From: Propionibacteriales bacterium
GTDB lineage: Bacteria > Actinomycetota > Actinomycetes > Propionibacteriales > Propionibacteriaceae
Direction: 5' to 3'
Length of the DNA stretch: 8,152 nucleotides
Assembly: GCA_017882655.1 (NCBI GenBank)
Contig: JADGPB010000089.1
Coordinates: 1 to 8,152 of the forward strand
Shown here piece after piece: positions 1-5,496 of this stretch (its first letter is position 1; each line of letters opens with the position of its first letter). The notes below the pieces were generated by a model. The model had not been told where the DNA came from. It was given only the letters and a program-made list of their open reading frames with translations, and searched no databases. The position numbers and the translations under genes are program-made.

Positions 1-574
1 GCATGCCCTCGGTGAGCTCGAGCTCGAGGCCGAAGGTGTTCGACTCCTCGACGGTGATGACGCCTTCCTTGCCGACCTTGTCCATCGCCTCGGCGATGAT
101 CTCGCCCACGGTGGTGTCAGCGGCAGAGATCGACGCTGTGGCCGCGATCTGCTCGCGGGTCTCGATGTCGGTCGCCATCGTGCCGAGCTCGGCGACGATC
201 GCGGCGACTGCCTTCTCGATGCCCTTCTTCAGGGACATCGGGTTGGCGCCCGCGGTGACGTTGCGCAGACCTTCGCGCACCATCGCCTGGGCGAGAACGG
301 TTGCCGTGGTCGTGCCGTCGCCCGCGACGTCGTCAGTCTTCTTGGCGACCTCCTTGACGAGTTCGGCGCCGATCTTCTCGAAGGGATCCTCGAGCTCGAT
401 CTCCTTGGCGATGGAGACGCCGTCGTTGGTGATCGTCGGGGCGCCCCACTTCTTCTCGAGCACGACGTTTCGGCCCTTGGGGCCCAGGGTCACCTTTACG
501 GCGTCGGCGAGGATGTTCATGCCTCGCTCAAGACCGCGGCGAGCCTCGATGTTGAATTCAATGAGCTTTGCCAT
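1..574 (-). CDS. groEL: Chaperonin GroEL (60 kDa, Cpn60), N-terminal part; C-terminus beyond the left edge
   Basis: GroEL forms the double-ring ATP-driven folding chamber of the cytoplasm. Reading the minus strand from the ATG at 574-572 gives 191 residues beginning MAKLIEFNIEARRGLERGMN. The equatorial-domain nucleotide signatures are intact: TLGPKGRNVVLEKKWG (about 29-44), ITNDG (48-52) and DVAGDGTTTATVLAQ (82-96, with the ATPase Asp at 86). The reading continues into the intermediate domain and leaves the window after ...LELTEGM, so about 350 of the usual roughly 540 residues are missing. No groES lies immediately upstream; the neighbour is a divergent membrane-protein gene. This is therefore a stand-alone groEL, as actinobacteria often carry besides a groES-groEL operon. 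A GGAGG about 13 nt before the ATG (588-592) is the likely, rather distant, ribosome-binding site. Tandem CIRCE operators upstream imply HrcA-controlled heat-shock expression. Identity is very secure; which paralogue (GroEL1 or GroEL2) cannot be settled without the C-terminal tail. Confidence 0.98.
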   Translation of the reverse strand, partial: MAKLIEFNIEARRGLERGMNILADAVKVTLGPKGRNVVLEKKWGAPTITNDGVSIAKEIELEDPFEKIGAELVKEVAKKTDDVAGDGTTTATVLAQAMVREGLRNVTAGANPMSLKKGIEKAVAAIVAELGTMATDIETREQIAATASISAADTTVGEIIAEAMDKVGKEGVITVEESNTFGLELELTEGM

Positions 575-677
575 GTGTTCCGGGTTTCCTCCGGCTGTGT
601 CGGGGTCTGTCCCCAATTGGACGTTGGGCGCGCCTGTCAGTGCCCGCGACGGACGGTCGAAGACCTCACCGACTGAC

Positions 678-704
678 GTAGCACTCTACGCATGAGAGTG
701 CTAA
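678..704. promoter_or_regulatory. CIRCE operator 2 (HrcA site)
   Basis: GTAGCACTC (678-686), a 9-bp spacer, then GAGTGCTAA (696-704). This is again one mismatch from the CIRCE consensus. It starts 7 bp beyond operator 1, with centres 34 bp apart. It covers the predicted groEL transcription start and the first part of the leader, so it could act at the DNA level and would also sit in the 5' end of the mRNA. Confidence 0.92.
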
Positions 705-708
705 CCCA

Positions 709-737
709 TGTTTAGCACTCGACCTAGGCGAGTGCAA
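709..737 (-). promoter_or_regulatory. Putative groEL promoter (-35 TTGCAC, 17 bp, -10 TAAACA)
   Basis: On the minus strand TTGCAC (737-732) is separated by exactly 17 bp from TAAACA (714-709), close to the housekeeping sigma consensus. Transcription would begin near 702, giving a leader of roughly 128 nt before the groEL start at 574. The -35 lies inside the upstream CIRCE element, and the predicted start lies at the edge of the second one. HrcA binding would block both polymerase recruitment and clearance. This is inferred from sequence only. Confidence 0.65.
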
Positions 738-738
738 A
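712..738. promoter_or_regulatory. CIRCE operator 1 (HrcA site)
   Basis: TTAGCACTC (712-720), a 9-bp spacer, then GAGTGCAAA (730-738). This matches the CIRCE consensus TTAGCACTC-N9-GAGTGCTAA with a single mismatch. CIRCE is the operator of the heat-shock repressor HrcA. This copy overlaps the -35 element of the groEL promoter. Confidence 0.9.
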
Positions 739-791
739 CCCCTGGACCCCTTTCATGCGCCAGAATCGGAGCCCCAGCACCGGATCGAGCG

Positions 792-797
792 TACGAT
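792..797 (+). promoter_or_regulatory. Putative -10 element of a leaderless transcript
   Basis: TACGAT fits the TAnnnT actinobacterial -10 pattern and ends 6 nt before the ATG at 804. No Shine-Dalgarno sequence is present and no convincing -35 is seen. The spacing suggests that transcription starts at or next to the start codon. Confidence 0.5.
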
Positions 798-803
798 CCG
801 GGC

Positions 804-1559
804 ATGAGCGACCCCCGGCTCCACGTCGACGTCGACGCAGACCCGGTCGAGGGAGCTGTCGTCGCAGAGCCCCAGCAGGACACGTGGTTGGTGAAGCCCA
901 GCCAACCGCGGTGGCAGGTCTGGCGTGACCACAACCGGCGGCGCCCGCCGTCGCGCGCGGAGAAGCGCGGTCGAGTGGCCGTGGCGATCGCCGGAACGAT
1001 CCTCGGAGTTCTCGGCTGCGCCGGGGCGGCCTCGTACGCCATCCAGTATCAGGGACTCCACAGAGAAGCGGTGGACCAGGTCGAATCATTCGGAGGGGCG
1101 GAGGGCCCGCCCTTTATGGTCCAGAACGAGCAGAACTCCTCCTCCGACATGCAGCAGGCCATCGATCGCGCTGCGGGCGCGGCCAGGGGCAACTCCGGAC
1201 TGATCGGGGTCGTCAACGGTGAGGTGGCAGGCGCATCGCCCACCGCCGCCCGGGCTTCGGCGGACAAGGGGTTCGTGGCCGATGCGTTGAGGACGGCCAA
1301 GAAGGGCGACACCTGGGACGCAGATACGTACGTGTCTGGATCGTCCGTGTGCGTGTACACCGTCGGCACGATCGAGTGGCGGGGGGAGAGCGCTGTGGTG
1401 GTGGACGTCTTCGACCTCACACCAGACCTGAACCGCATGAACGGCGCCTACCTGACGTACGGCCTCGTCTGCCTCGGGGTCGCCGGCGCAACGGGCGGCG
1501 TGGTCTGGTGGCGACTGGGCCGACAGCTGAACAAGAAGGTCGAGCCGGACGAGGCCTGA
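804..1559 (+). CDS. Two-helix membrane protein resembling a kinase-less histidine-kinase sensor module
   Basis: Function is not recognised from any named family. The 251-aa product has a cytoplasmic N-terminal tail of about 56 residues, rich in Pro and Arg (seven prolines). It then has TM1 (about 57-80), an extracytoplasmic segment of about 135 residues (81-216), TM2 (about 217-236) and only about 15 residues after it. There is no HAMP, DHp or ATPase domain. The second half lines up with the sensor half of the kinase encoded at 2108. Shared features are GLIGVVNGEV with GILGISAGQV, GFVADAL with AFVALVL, a shared SGS, then Y.V, W, GE, DL, TY.LV and a Trp late in TM2. The distance from that first Gly to the end of TM2 is 108 residues here and 111 in the kinase. 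It lies in the same orientation 178 bp before the FKBP gene. The ATG at 804 is chosen because TACGAT sits 6 nt upstream; an in-frame ATG at 708 lies inside a CIRCE element. One Cys (183) is extracytoplasmic. Membrane topology is clear; relation to the kinase is inferred by eye. Confidence 0.8.
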   Translation: MSDPRLHVDVDADPVEGAVVAEPQQDTWLVKPSQPRWQVWRDHNRRRPPSRAEKRGRVAVAIAGTILGVLGCAGAASYAIQYQGLHREAVDQVESFGGAEGPPFMVQNEQNSSSDMQQAIDRAAGAARGNSGLIGVVNGEVAGASPTAARASADKGFVADALRTAKKGDTWDADTYVSGSSVCVYTVGTIEWRGESAVVVDVFDLTPDLNRMNGAYLTYGLVCLGVAGATGGVVWWRLGRQLNKKVEPDEA

Positions 1560-1649
1560 CCTCGGACCAGCAGGCGGAGAAAGTCCTCCGGGTGGCCGAT
1601 CCGGGGTCCCCGGTGGCACGGCGACCGCTCCGCACGTCCGACCGGGGTC

Positions 1650-1668
1650 GCGAAAATCCGGACCTCAC
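1650..1668 (+). repeat. Degenerate copy of the 20-bp CACAGGC/CTCCGACCT repeat
   Basis: GCGAAAATCCGGACCTCAC here matches GCGAAACTCCGACCTCAC at 5426-5443 with one substitution and one inserted G. It lies in the 178-bp gap between the sensor-like gene and the FKBP gene. It overlaps the candidate regulator site that follows. Chance similarity cannot be excluded. Confidence 0.35.
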
Positions 1669-1683
1669 GTCAACCTCAGGTGA
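1662..1683 (+). promoter_or_regulatory. Candidate response-regulator site: ACCTCA direct repeat with 11-bp period
   Basis: ACCTCACGTCA (1662-1672) is followed immediately by ACCTCAGGTGA (1673-1683), so ACCTCA recurs with a period of exactly 11 bp. Direct repeats with a one-turn period are the known binding geometry of OmpR/PhoB-family regulators. The site lies about 55-75 bp upstream of the predicted FKBP transcription start. It may be autoregulatory, since an OmpR-type regulator is encoded in the same operon. A dyad reading is also possible: CTCAC at 1664-1668 with GTGAG at 1680-1684. Confidence 0.4.
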
Positions 1684-1724
1684 GACTCGCGCCATCGATG
1701 GGGCTAGTCGGCGTCGCGCGCCAC

Positions 1725-1730
1725 TAACAT
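1725..1730 (+). promoter_or_regulatory. Putative -10 element of the FKBP-kinase-regulator operon
   Basis: TAACAT matches TAnnnT and ends 7 nt before the ATG at 1738. There is no Shine-Dalgarno sequence between them. This suggests a leaderless FKBP transcript that would read on into the kinase and regulator genes. No recognisable -35 is seen, which would fit an activated promoter. Confidence 0.55.
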
Positions 1731-1737
1731 CCGGGGC

Positions 1738-2106
1738 ATGGACAAGCCCTTCGTGGATTTCCCGGACGGTCCGCCGCCGGCTGAACTCGTCATCACCGAA
1801 CTCGTCGAGGGCACCGGCCCTGCGGCGGAGGCCGGACAGATCGTGTCCGTGCACTACGTCGGTGTGGCGCATTCGACCGGCGAGGAGTTCGACTCGAGCT
1901 ATGACCGCGGTCAGCCGCTCGACTTCGGCCTCGGTCGGGGACAGGTCATCTCCGGTTGGGACACCGGTATCCAGGGCATGAAGGTCGGCGGCCGCCGGCA
2001 GCTCGTGATCCCGCCCCACCTTGCGTACGGCCCGCGCGGCGCCGGCGGCGTCATCGGCCCGAACGAGACGCTCATCTTTGTCTGCGACCTGGTAGCCGTG
2101 CGCTGA
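1738..2106 (+). CDS. FKBP-type peptidyl-prolyl cis-trans isomerase
   Basis: FKBPs catalyse cis-trans isomerisation of Xaa-Pro bonds and bind FK506/rapamycin. The 122-aa protein is a single FKBP domain with a short N-terminal extension. It has no signal peptide or lipobox, so it is presumably cytoplasmic. Residues that line the FKBP12 pocket are recognisable: Tyr40 in VHYVG, Phe51-Asp52 in EFDSS, Phe63, Val70-Ile71 and Trp74 in GQVISGWDTG, Tyr97 in LAYGPRG, Ile106 in GVIGPN and Phe114 in LIFVCDL. The catalytic surface therefore looks intact. The stop (2104-2106) is separated by one base from the GTG start of the histidine-kinase gene, which implies translational coupling. Kinase operons do not usually begin with an FKBP, so a role in folding or modulating the kinase or its partner is plausible, but this is inference. 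The start is chosen because it gives the natural FKBP N-terminus and a TAACAT -10 lies 7 nt upstream. Confidence 0.96.
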   Translation: MDKPFVDFPDGPPPAELVITELVEGTGPAAEAGQIVSVHYVGVAHSTGEEFDSSYDRGQPLDFGLGRGQVISGWDTGIQGMKVGGRRQLVIPPHLAYGPRGAGGVIGPNETLIFVCDLVAVR

Positions 2107-2107
2107 C

Positions 2108-3619
2108 GTGCCACCAAAACTGACCCGCCCACACACGCCTCGGCCCGCGGCCGAGGCGGGGCAGGCGTCGGCTGGTACGAAGAAGCGGGCGCCGGGAATC
2201 GCCAGCATCCGCGAGCGCCTTGTCGTCACGATCCTGCTGCTCACGTTCTTCGGCATCGGCTTGTCCGGCGCTGTCGCATACGTGCTGCAGTGGGCGCGGA
2301 TCCAGAGCCAGGCCTACGCGCAGCTCAGCCGCGACGCGTCCGACTTCCGGGAGCTCGCCTACCTGAACATCGATCCCGGCACCGGGAAGCCCTTCACCGA
2401 CGTCTCGGACCTGCTGCGCGGTGCGCTGCAGAGCAAGACGCTCTCCGAGTCCGGCGGCATCCTCGGCATCAGCGCCGGTCAAGTGGTGTGGAAGGCCAAC
2501 TCGTCGGTGACCGTACGGCCCGAGAACAACGCCGCCTTCGTGGCGCTCGTGCTGGAGAAGTCGAAGCTGTCGAACGTGACGACCGAGCGGTTCACGTCGG
2601 GTTCGACCGACTACGCGTACCTCGTCGTCCCGGTCTCGTGGATCTACACCGGCGAGACCGGTGCACTCGTCCGGGTCATCGACCTCTCCATCGAGCGCAA
2701 GGCTCTCAACGAGACCTTCGTCACGTACTCGCTCGTCGGGGTCGGGGCGATCGCGGTCACCGCAGTCATCACGTGGCTGGTGATGGCTAGGTTGCTGCAA
2801 CCGATCAGCTGGTTGCAGCGCACCGCGGAAGAGATCACGGAGCACGACCTGAAGCGCCGCATCCCCGTACGTGGCCACGACGACCTCGCGGCGCTCACCA
2901 CGACCGTCAACGGGATGCTTGATCGGCTGGAGTCGACGGTCGAGGCGCAGAAGAGCCTCCTCGACGACGTCGGCCACGAGCTCCGTACGCCCATGACGAT
3001 CGTCCGCGGCCACCTCGAGCTCATGGACACCACCGACCCGAAGGATGCCGAGGTCGTTCGGGCTCTCGCGCTCGAGGAGCTCGCCCGCATGAGCAACCTC
3101 GTCAACGACCTCATCCTCCTCGCACAGTCGGAGCGCTCCGACTTCGTCGTCCTGCAGGACGTCGACGCCGGGCGGCTGACGGACGAGACGTTCGAGAAGG
3201 TACGGGTCCTCGGCGATCGTCACTGGATCATGGACTCGCTCGCCGACGTCAGCGTCATGATGGACCCGCAGCGCATCACCCAGGCATGGCTCCAGCTTGC
3301 GGCGAACGCCGTGAAGTACTCGCCCGACGGCACCGACATCGGCATCGGCAGCAAGCTCGAGGGCGACAACGTACGGCTGTGGGTGCGCGACCGCGGCATG
3401 GGCTTCACCGAGGACGACAAGGAGCTTGTGCTTCAGCGTTTTGGCCGCTCGCGGCGCGCGGGTGCGAAGCGTACAGACAGCGCGGGCCTCGGACTCGCTA
3501 TTGTGAACTCGATCGCGTTGGCGCACGGTGGCCGGGTCGATATCGACTCGGTTCCTGATCTCGGGAGCACCGTGAGCCTCGTCATCCCACGCCAGCCTGC
3601 GACGGAGCCCACCTCATGA
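2108..3619 (+). CDS. Membrane sensor histidine kinase (HAMP-HisKA-HATPase_c)
   Basis: The 503-aa kinase has a Pro/Ala/Lys-rich cytoplasmic tail (1-37, six prolines), TM1 (about 38-61) and an extracytoplasmic sensor domain of about 140 residues with no family I recognise. TM2 (about 206-228) and HAMP (about 229-283) follow. The H-box DVGHELRTP carries phospho-acceptor His290. The ATPase domain has an N-box (Asn400 in AANAVKYSPDG), a G1 box (DRGMGF, Asp428) and a G2 box (SAGLGLAIV, Gly460 and Gly462). All catalytic motifs are present, so it should autophosphorylate and pass phosphate to the regulator encoded next. I see no cysteine in the protein. The GTG start follows the FKBP stop by one base and has no good Shine-Dalgarno sequence, which fits termination-reinitiation coupling. 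No better in-frame start precedes TM1. The last four bases overlap the regulator start (ATGA). The signal sensed is unknown; the sensor region resembles the protein encoded at 804-1559. Confidence 0.96.
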   Translation: MPPKLTRPHTPRPAAEAGQASAGTKKRAPGIASIRERLVVTILLLTFFGIGLSGAVAYVLQWARIQSQAYAQLSRDASDFRELAYLNIDPGTGKPFTDVSDLLRGALQSKTLSESGGILGISAGQVVWKANSSVTVRPENNAAFVALVLEKSKLSNVTTERFTSGSTDYAYLVVPVSWIYTGETGALVRVIDLSIERKALNETFVTYSLVGVGAIAVTAVITWLVMARLLQPISWLQRTAEEITEHDLKRRIPVRGHDDLAALTTTVNGMLDRLESTVEAQKSLLDDVGHELRTPMTIVRGHLELMDTTDPKDAEVVRALALEELARMSNLVNDLILLAQSERSDFVVLQDVDAGRLTDETFEKVRVLGDRHWIMDSLADVSVMMDPQRITQAWLQLAANAVKYSPDGTDIGIGSKLEGDNVRLWVRDRGMGFTEDDKELVLQRFGRSRRAGAKRTDSAGLGLAIVNSIALAHGGRVDIDSVPDLGSTVSLVIPRQPATEPTS

Positions 3620-4275
3620 ACCAAATTCTCATCGTCGAGGACGAAGAGCGCATCGCCGCGTTCCTCGCGAAAGGCCTGCGCGCAGCAGGATTTCCCGCGA
3701 CCACGGAGGCCAGCGGCGTCGCTGGCGCTCACAAGGCGCTGTCCGGCGAGTACGACCTCATGATCCTCGACGTCGGCCTGCCCGACGTGAACGGCTTCGA
3801 GGTGCTGCGTCGCGTACGCGCCCAGGGAAGTCGGATCCCGGTCATCATGCTCACCGCGCGGTCCTCGGTCACCGACACCGTGAAGGGCCTCGAGTACGGC
3901 GCCGACGACTACATCGCCAAGCCGTTCCGCTTCGAGGAGCTCGTCGCACGCGTACGCCGGCGGCTTCGGCGCGAGTCGCCCTCGGAGGCCTCGCTGGTGC
4001 TGCAGCACGGCAAGCTCAAGCTCGATCTCCGTACCCACAAGGCATCGCTCTCCGGCCGCGAGGTCGACCTCACGGCCCGCGAGTTCACGCTCATCGAGAC
4101 GTTCATGAAGCATCCGGGCGAGGTGCTGTCGCGCGAAGCGCTGCTGAGCGCGGTGTGGGGCTACGACTTCGATCCGACCTCCAACGTCGTCGACGTGTAC
4201 GTGCGCTACCTGCGCAACAAGCTCGGCGCCGATGTCGTCGAGACCGTACGTGGCTCCGGCTACCGCCTGACCTGA
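3616..4275 (+). CDS. OmpR/PhoB-family response regulator
   Basis: This 219-aa regulator has a receiver domain (about 1-115) and a winged-helix DNA-binding domain (about 125-219). Receiver landmarks are the acidic pair Glu8-Asp9 in LIVEDEERI, phospho-acceptor Asp52 in MILDVGLP, switch Thr80 in MLTAR and invariant Lys102 in YIAKPF. The output domain shows typical OmpR-class wording: VDLTAREFTLIETFMKHPGE, LSREALLSAVWGYDFDP and VDVYVRYLRNKLG, ending GSGYRLT. The start overlaps the kinase stop (ATGA), and a GGAG (3604-3607) lies 8 nt before the ATG. That makes it the only gene of the operon with a clear ribosome-binding site. It is the cognate partner of the kinase by position. The 11-bp-period repeat upstream of the FKBP gene is a candidate target. 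Family is secure; the regulon is unknown. Confidence 0.98.
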   Translation: MNQILIVEDEERIAAFLAKGLRAAGFPATTEASGVAGAHKALSGEYDLMILDVGLPDVNGFEVLRRVRAQGSRIPVIMLTARSSVTDTVKGLEYGADDYIAKPFRFEELVARVRRRLRRESPSEASLVLQHGKLKLDLRTHKASLSGREVDLTAREFTLIETFMKHPGEVLSREALLSAVWGYDFDPTSNVVDVYVRYLRNKLGADVVETVRGSGYRLT

Positions 4276-4343
4276 GCGTTCTGTAGCCGCGTCGCGACCG
4301 CGCGCCTACGGCCACATCCGCTCCGCCTCGGCACCATAGAGAC

Positions 4344-5051
4344 ATGGCGGGACTGCTCGAGGTTGTGGTGCTCCAGTCGGCGGACGCCGAGAACGCCGCC
4401 GAGGGCGGTGCCGACCGGGTGGAGCTCGTCGGCACGATGAAAGAGGGCGGTCTGTCGCCCGAGCCTGCGTTGGTGGCGACCGTCCGGCGCGCCACCTCGA
4501 TCCAGCTCCGCGTGATGCTGCGGCTGCGCGGCGGATTCGGTACGGACGGCGGCGAGACGACGCGGCTCAAGGGGCTGGGGTCGGCCTACATGGACGCCGG
4601 TGCCGACGGGATCGTCATGGGCTTCCTCAACGGGCTCAGCCAGGTCGATCTCGAGGTGTGCTCCGAGCTCGCCGGCAACGGCGGCTGGCCCTGGACGTTC
4701 CATCGGGCGATCGACTCGGCGCTCGAGCCCGCGAAGGCGTGGCGGGATGTACGGACGCTGCCGGGCCTGGACCAGGTGCTGACCAGCGGGTCGGCACGAG
4801 GCTTGCGGTACGGGCTCGACGACCTCATGTCTCGCGCCCACTCCGATCCCTCGATCGCGAGGCTCATCATGGCCGGGGGAGGTCTGGCGCCGGAACACGT
4901 GCCCTGGCTGGCCCAGGCAGGCATCCGCGGGTTCCATATCGGGGCCCCGGCGCGGCCGCAGCGCAGCTACAAGTCGTACGTCGACCCGGGGCTCGTCCGC
5001 TCGTGGCGGCGCCTCATCGACTCCGAGGTGCGCCACCCTCCGGGCATGTGA
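4344..5051 (+). CDS. cutC: CutC-family protein (historically 'copper homeostasis')
   Basis: The 235-aa protein has the CutC TIM-barrel signatures. These are GGADRVELVGTMKEGGLSPE (about 21-40), VMLRLRGGF (57-65, the position of the usual MIRPRGG motif), AGADGIVMGFL (85-95), WTFHRAID (117-124, the conserved FHRA[FI]D), DQVLTSGSA (143-151) and IMAGGGL (175-181). Full family length is present. Function is uncertain: the copper phenotype first ascribed to E. coli cutC is now attributed to the MicL small RNA encoded within that gene region, so copper handling should not be assumed here. It starts 68 bp after the regulator gene in the same orientation, with no convincing terminator between, so readthrough is possible. 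No clear Shine-Dalgarno sequence precedes the ATG. A small membrane-protein gene follows 16 bp downstream. Confidence 0.93.
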   Translation: MAGLLEVVVLQSADAENAAEGGADRVELVGTMKEGGLSPEPALVATVRRATSIQLRVMLRLRGGFGTDGGETTRLKGLGSAYMDAGADGIVMGFLNGLSQVDLEVCSELAGNGGWPWTFHRAIDSALEPAKAWRDVRTLPGLDQVLTSGSARGLRYGLDDLMSRAHSDPSIARLIMAGGGLAPEHVPWLAQAGIRGFHIGAPARPQRSYKSYVDPGLVRSWRRLIDSEVRHPPGM

Positions 5052-5067
5052 TGACAGACTGTCGTCC

Positions 5068-5400
5068 GTGACTCCCACGTTGTTCCAGTCCTCGCGGCTG
5101 GCGGCTGCATCGTTCGGCCTTGGCATCGGAGCGCTGGTCGGCATCCTCGTCGCTCTCCTGACAGGATCTCTGCTCGGCGCAGCCGCCGAGTCGTCGCGGC
5201 TGGCGCCCGGTGCGGGGGTGGCCTTCTGGGTCGCAGCTCTCATGGCACCGGCAGCGATCGTGACCGGCGTGATCGCCAAGACCCGTGGTCGGCAACCAGG
5301 CTGGTGGTCGACGCTCGCGATCCTGCTCGGCGCCATCGTTCTCGTCATCGTCCTCGTCACGCTGGTCTTCATCCTCGCGATCAGCAGCACACACTCATAG
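5068..5400 (+). CDS. Small multi-pass membrane protein of unknown function
   Basis: The 110-aa product begins at a GTG (5068) and is almost entirely hydrophobic. Likely membrane segments are about 12-38, 48-69 and 80-105, with a short basic loop KTRGRQPGWW (71-80) between the last two. No family is recognised; the pattern is that of the small 'DUF4190-like' or generic actinobacterial membrane proteins, but no diagnostic motif is visible. It lies only 16 bp after the cutC stop and is probably co-transcribed with it. CAGACT (5055-5060), ending 7 nt before the GTG, could instead be a weak -10 for a leaderless transcript. No signal-peptidase or lipobox site is seen. That the gene is real is supported by its sustained hydrophobic reading frame and tight spacing. 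Confidence 0.72.
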   Translation: MTPTLFQSSRLAAASFGLGIGALVGILVALLTGSLLGAAAESSRLAPGAGVAFWVAALMAPAAIVTGVIAKTRGRQPGWWSTLAILLGAIVLVIVLVTLVFILAISSTHS

Positions 5401-5410
5401 GTCCTCCCGG

Positions 5411-5480
5411 TCCGCGACTTCACAGGCGAAACTCCGACCTCACAGGCAAAACTCCGACCTCACAGGCAAAAAGTACGACC
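5411..5480 (+). repeat. 20-bp tandem repeat array, upstream copy (3 units)
   Basis: Three head-to-tail 20-bp units occupy 5421-5440, 5441-5460 and 5461-5480. The second is CACAGGCAAAACTCCGACCT; the first differs at one base (CACAGGCG) and the third decays after CACAGGCAAAA. The block 5411-5451 matches 6859-6899, downstream of the same peptidase gene, at 37 of 41 positions and in the same orientation. The array fills the gap between the small membrane-protein gene and the M20 gene and reaches the predicted -35 region of the latter. There are no spacers, so it is not a CRISPR array. Confidence 0.88.
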
Positions 5481-5483
5481 GCA

Positions 5484-5489
5484 TACAGT
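5484..5489 (+). promoter_or_regulatory. Putative -10 element for the M20 gene
   Basis: TACAGT ends 7 nt before the ATG at 5497, again the spacing of a leaderless transcript, and no Shine-Dalgarno sequence is present. The corresponding -35 window (about 5461-5466) reads CACAGG and falls in the third tandem repeat unit. The repeat could therefore influence this promoter. Confidence 0.5.
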
Positions 5490-5496
5490 GGCACCC

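Noticed and set aside
708..803. In-frame upstream extension of the sensor-like gene to an ATG at 708
   Set aside because: It would start within a CIRCE operator and the groEL -10, add a 32-residue stretch with no family character, and ignore the TACGAT -10 placed 6 nt before the ATG at 804.
1601..1613. Palindrome CCGGGGTCCCCGG after the sensor-like gene
   Set aside because: The loop is too small for a stable long stem and no T tract follows; it is not enough to call a terminator.
1417..2256. Long open frames antisense to the sensor-like, FKBP and kinase genes (also 2072-3526 and 4260-5423 on the minus strand)
   Set aside because: They have the Arg/Asp/Val-rich low-complexity composition of GC-rich shadow frames. 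Well-recognised genes lie on the opposite strand.
4276..4343. Possible terminator between the regulator and cutC genes (palindrome GTCGCGAC at 4291-4298, weak GTAG/CTAC outer pairing)
   Set aside because: The outer arms do not pair continuously, there is no T tract, and such GC palindromes are common in DNA of this composition.
5421..5480. Possible short CRISPR array
   Set aside because: The 20-bp units are contiguous with no spacers, are too short, and no cas gene is nearby.
5488..5496. GTG start for the M20 gene three codons upstream
   Set aside because: It falls inside the predicted -10 hexamer; the ATG at 5497 fits the leaderless pattern seen elsewhere in the window.
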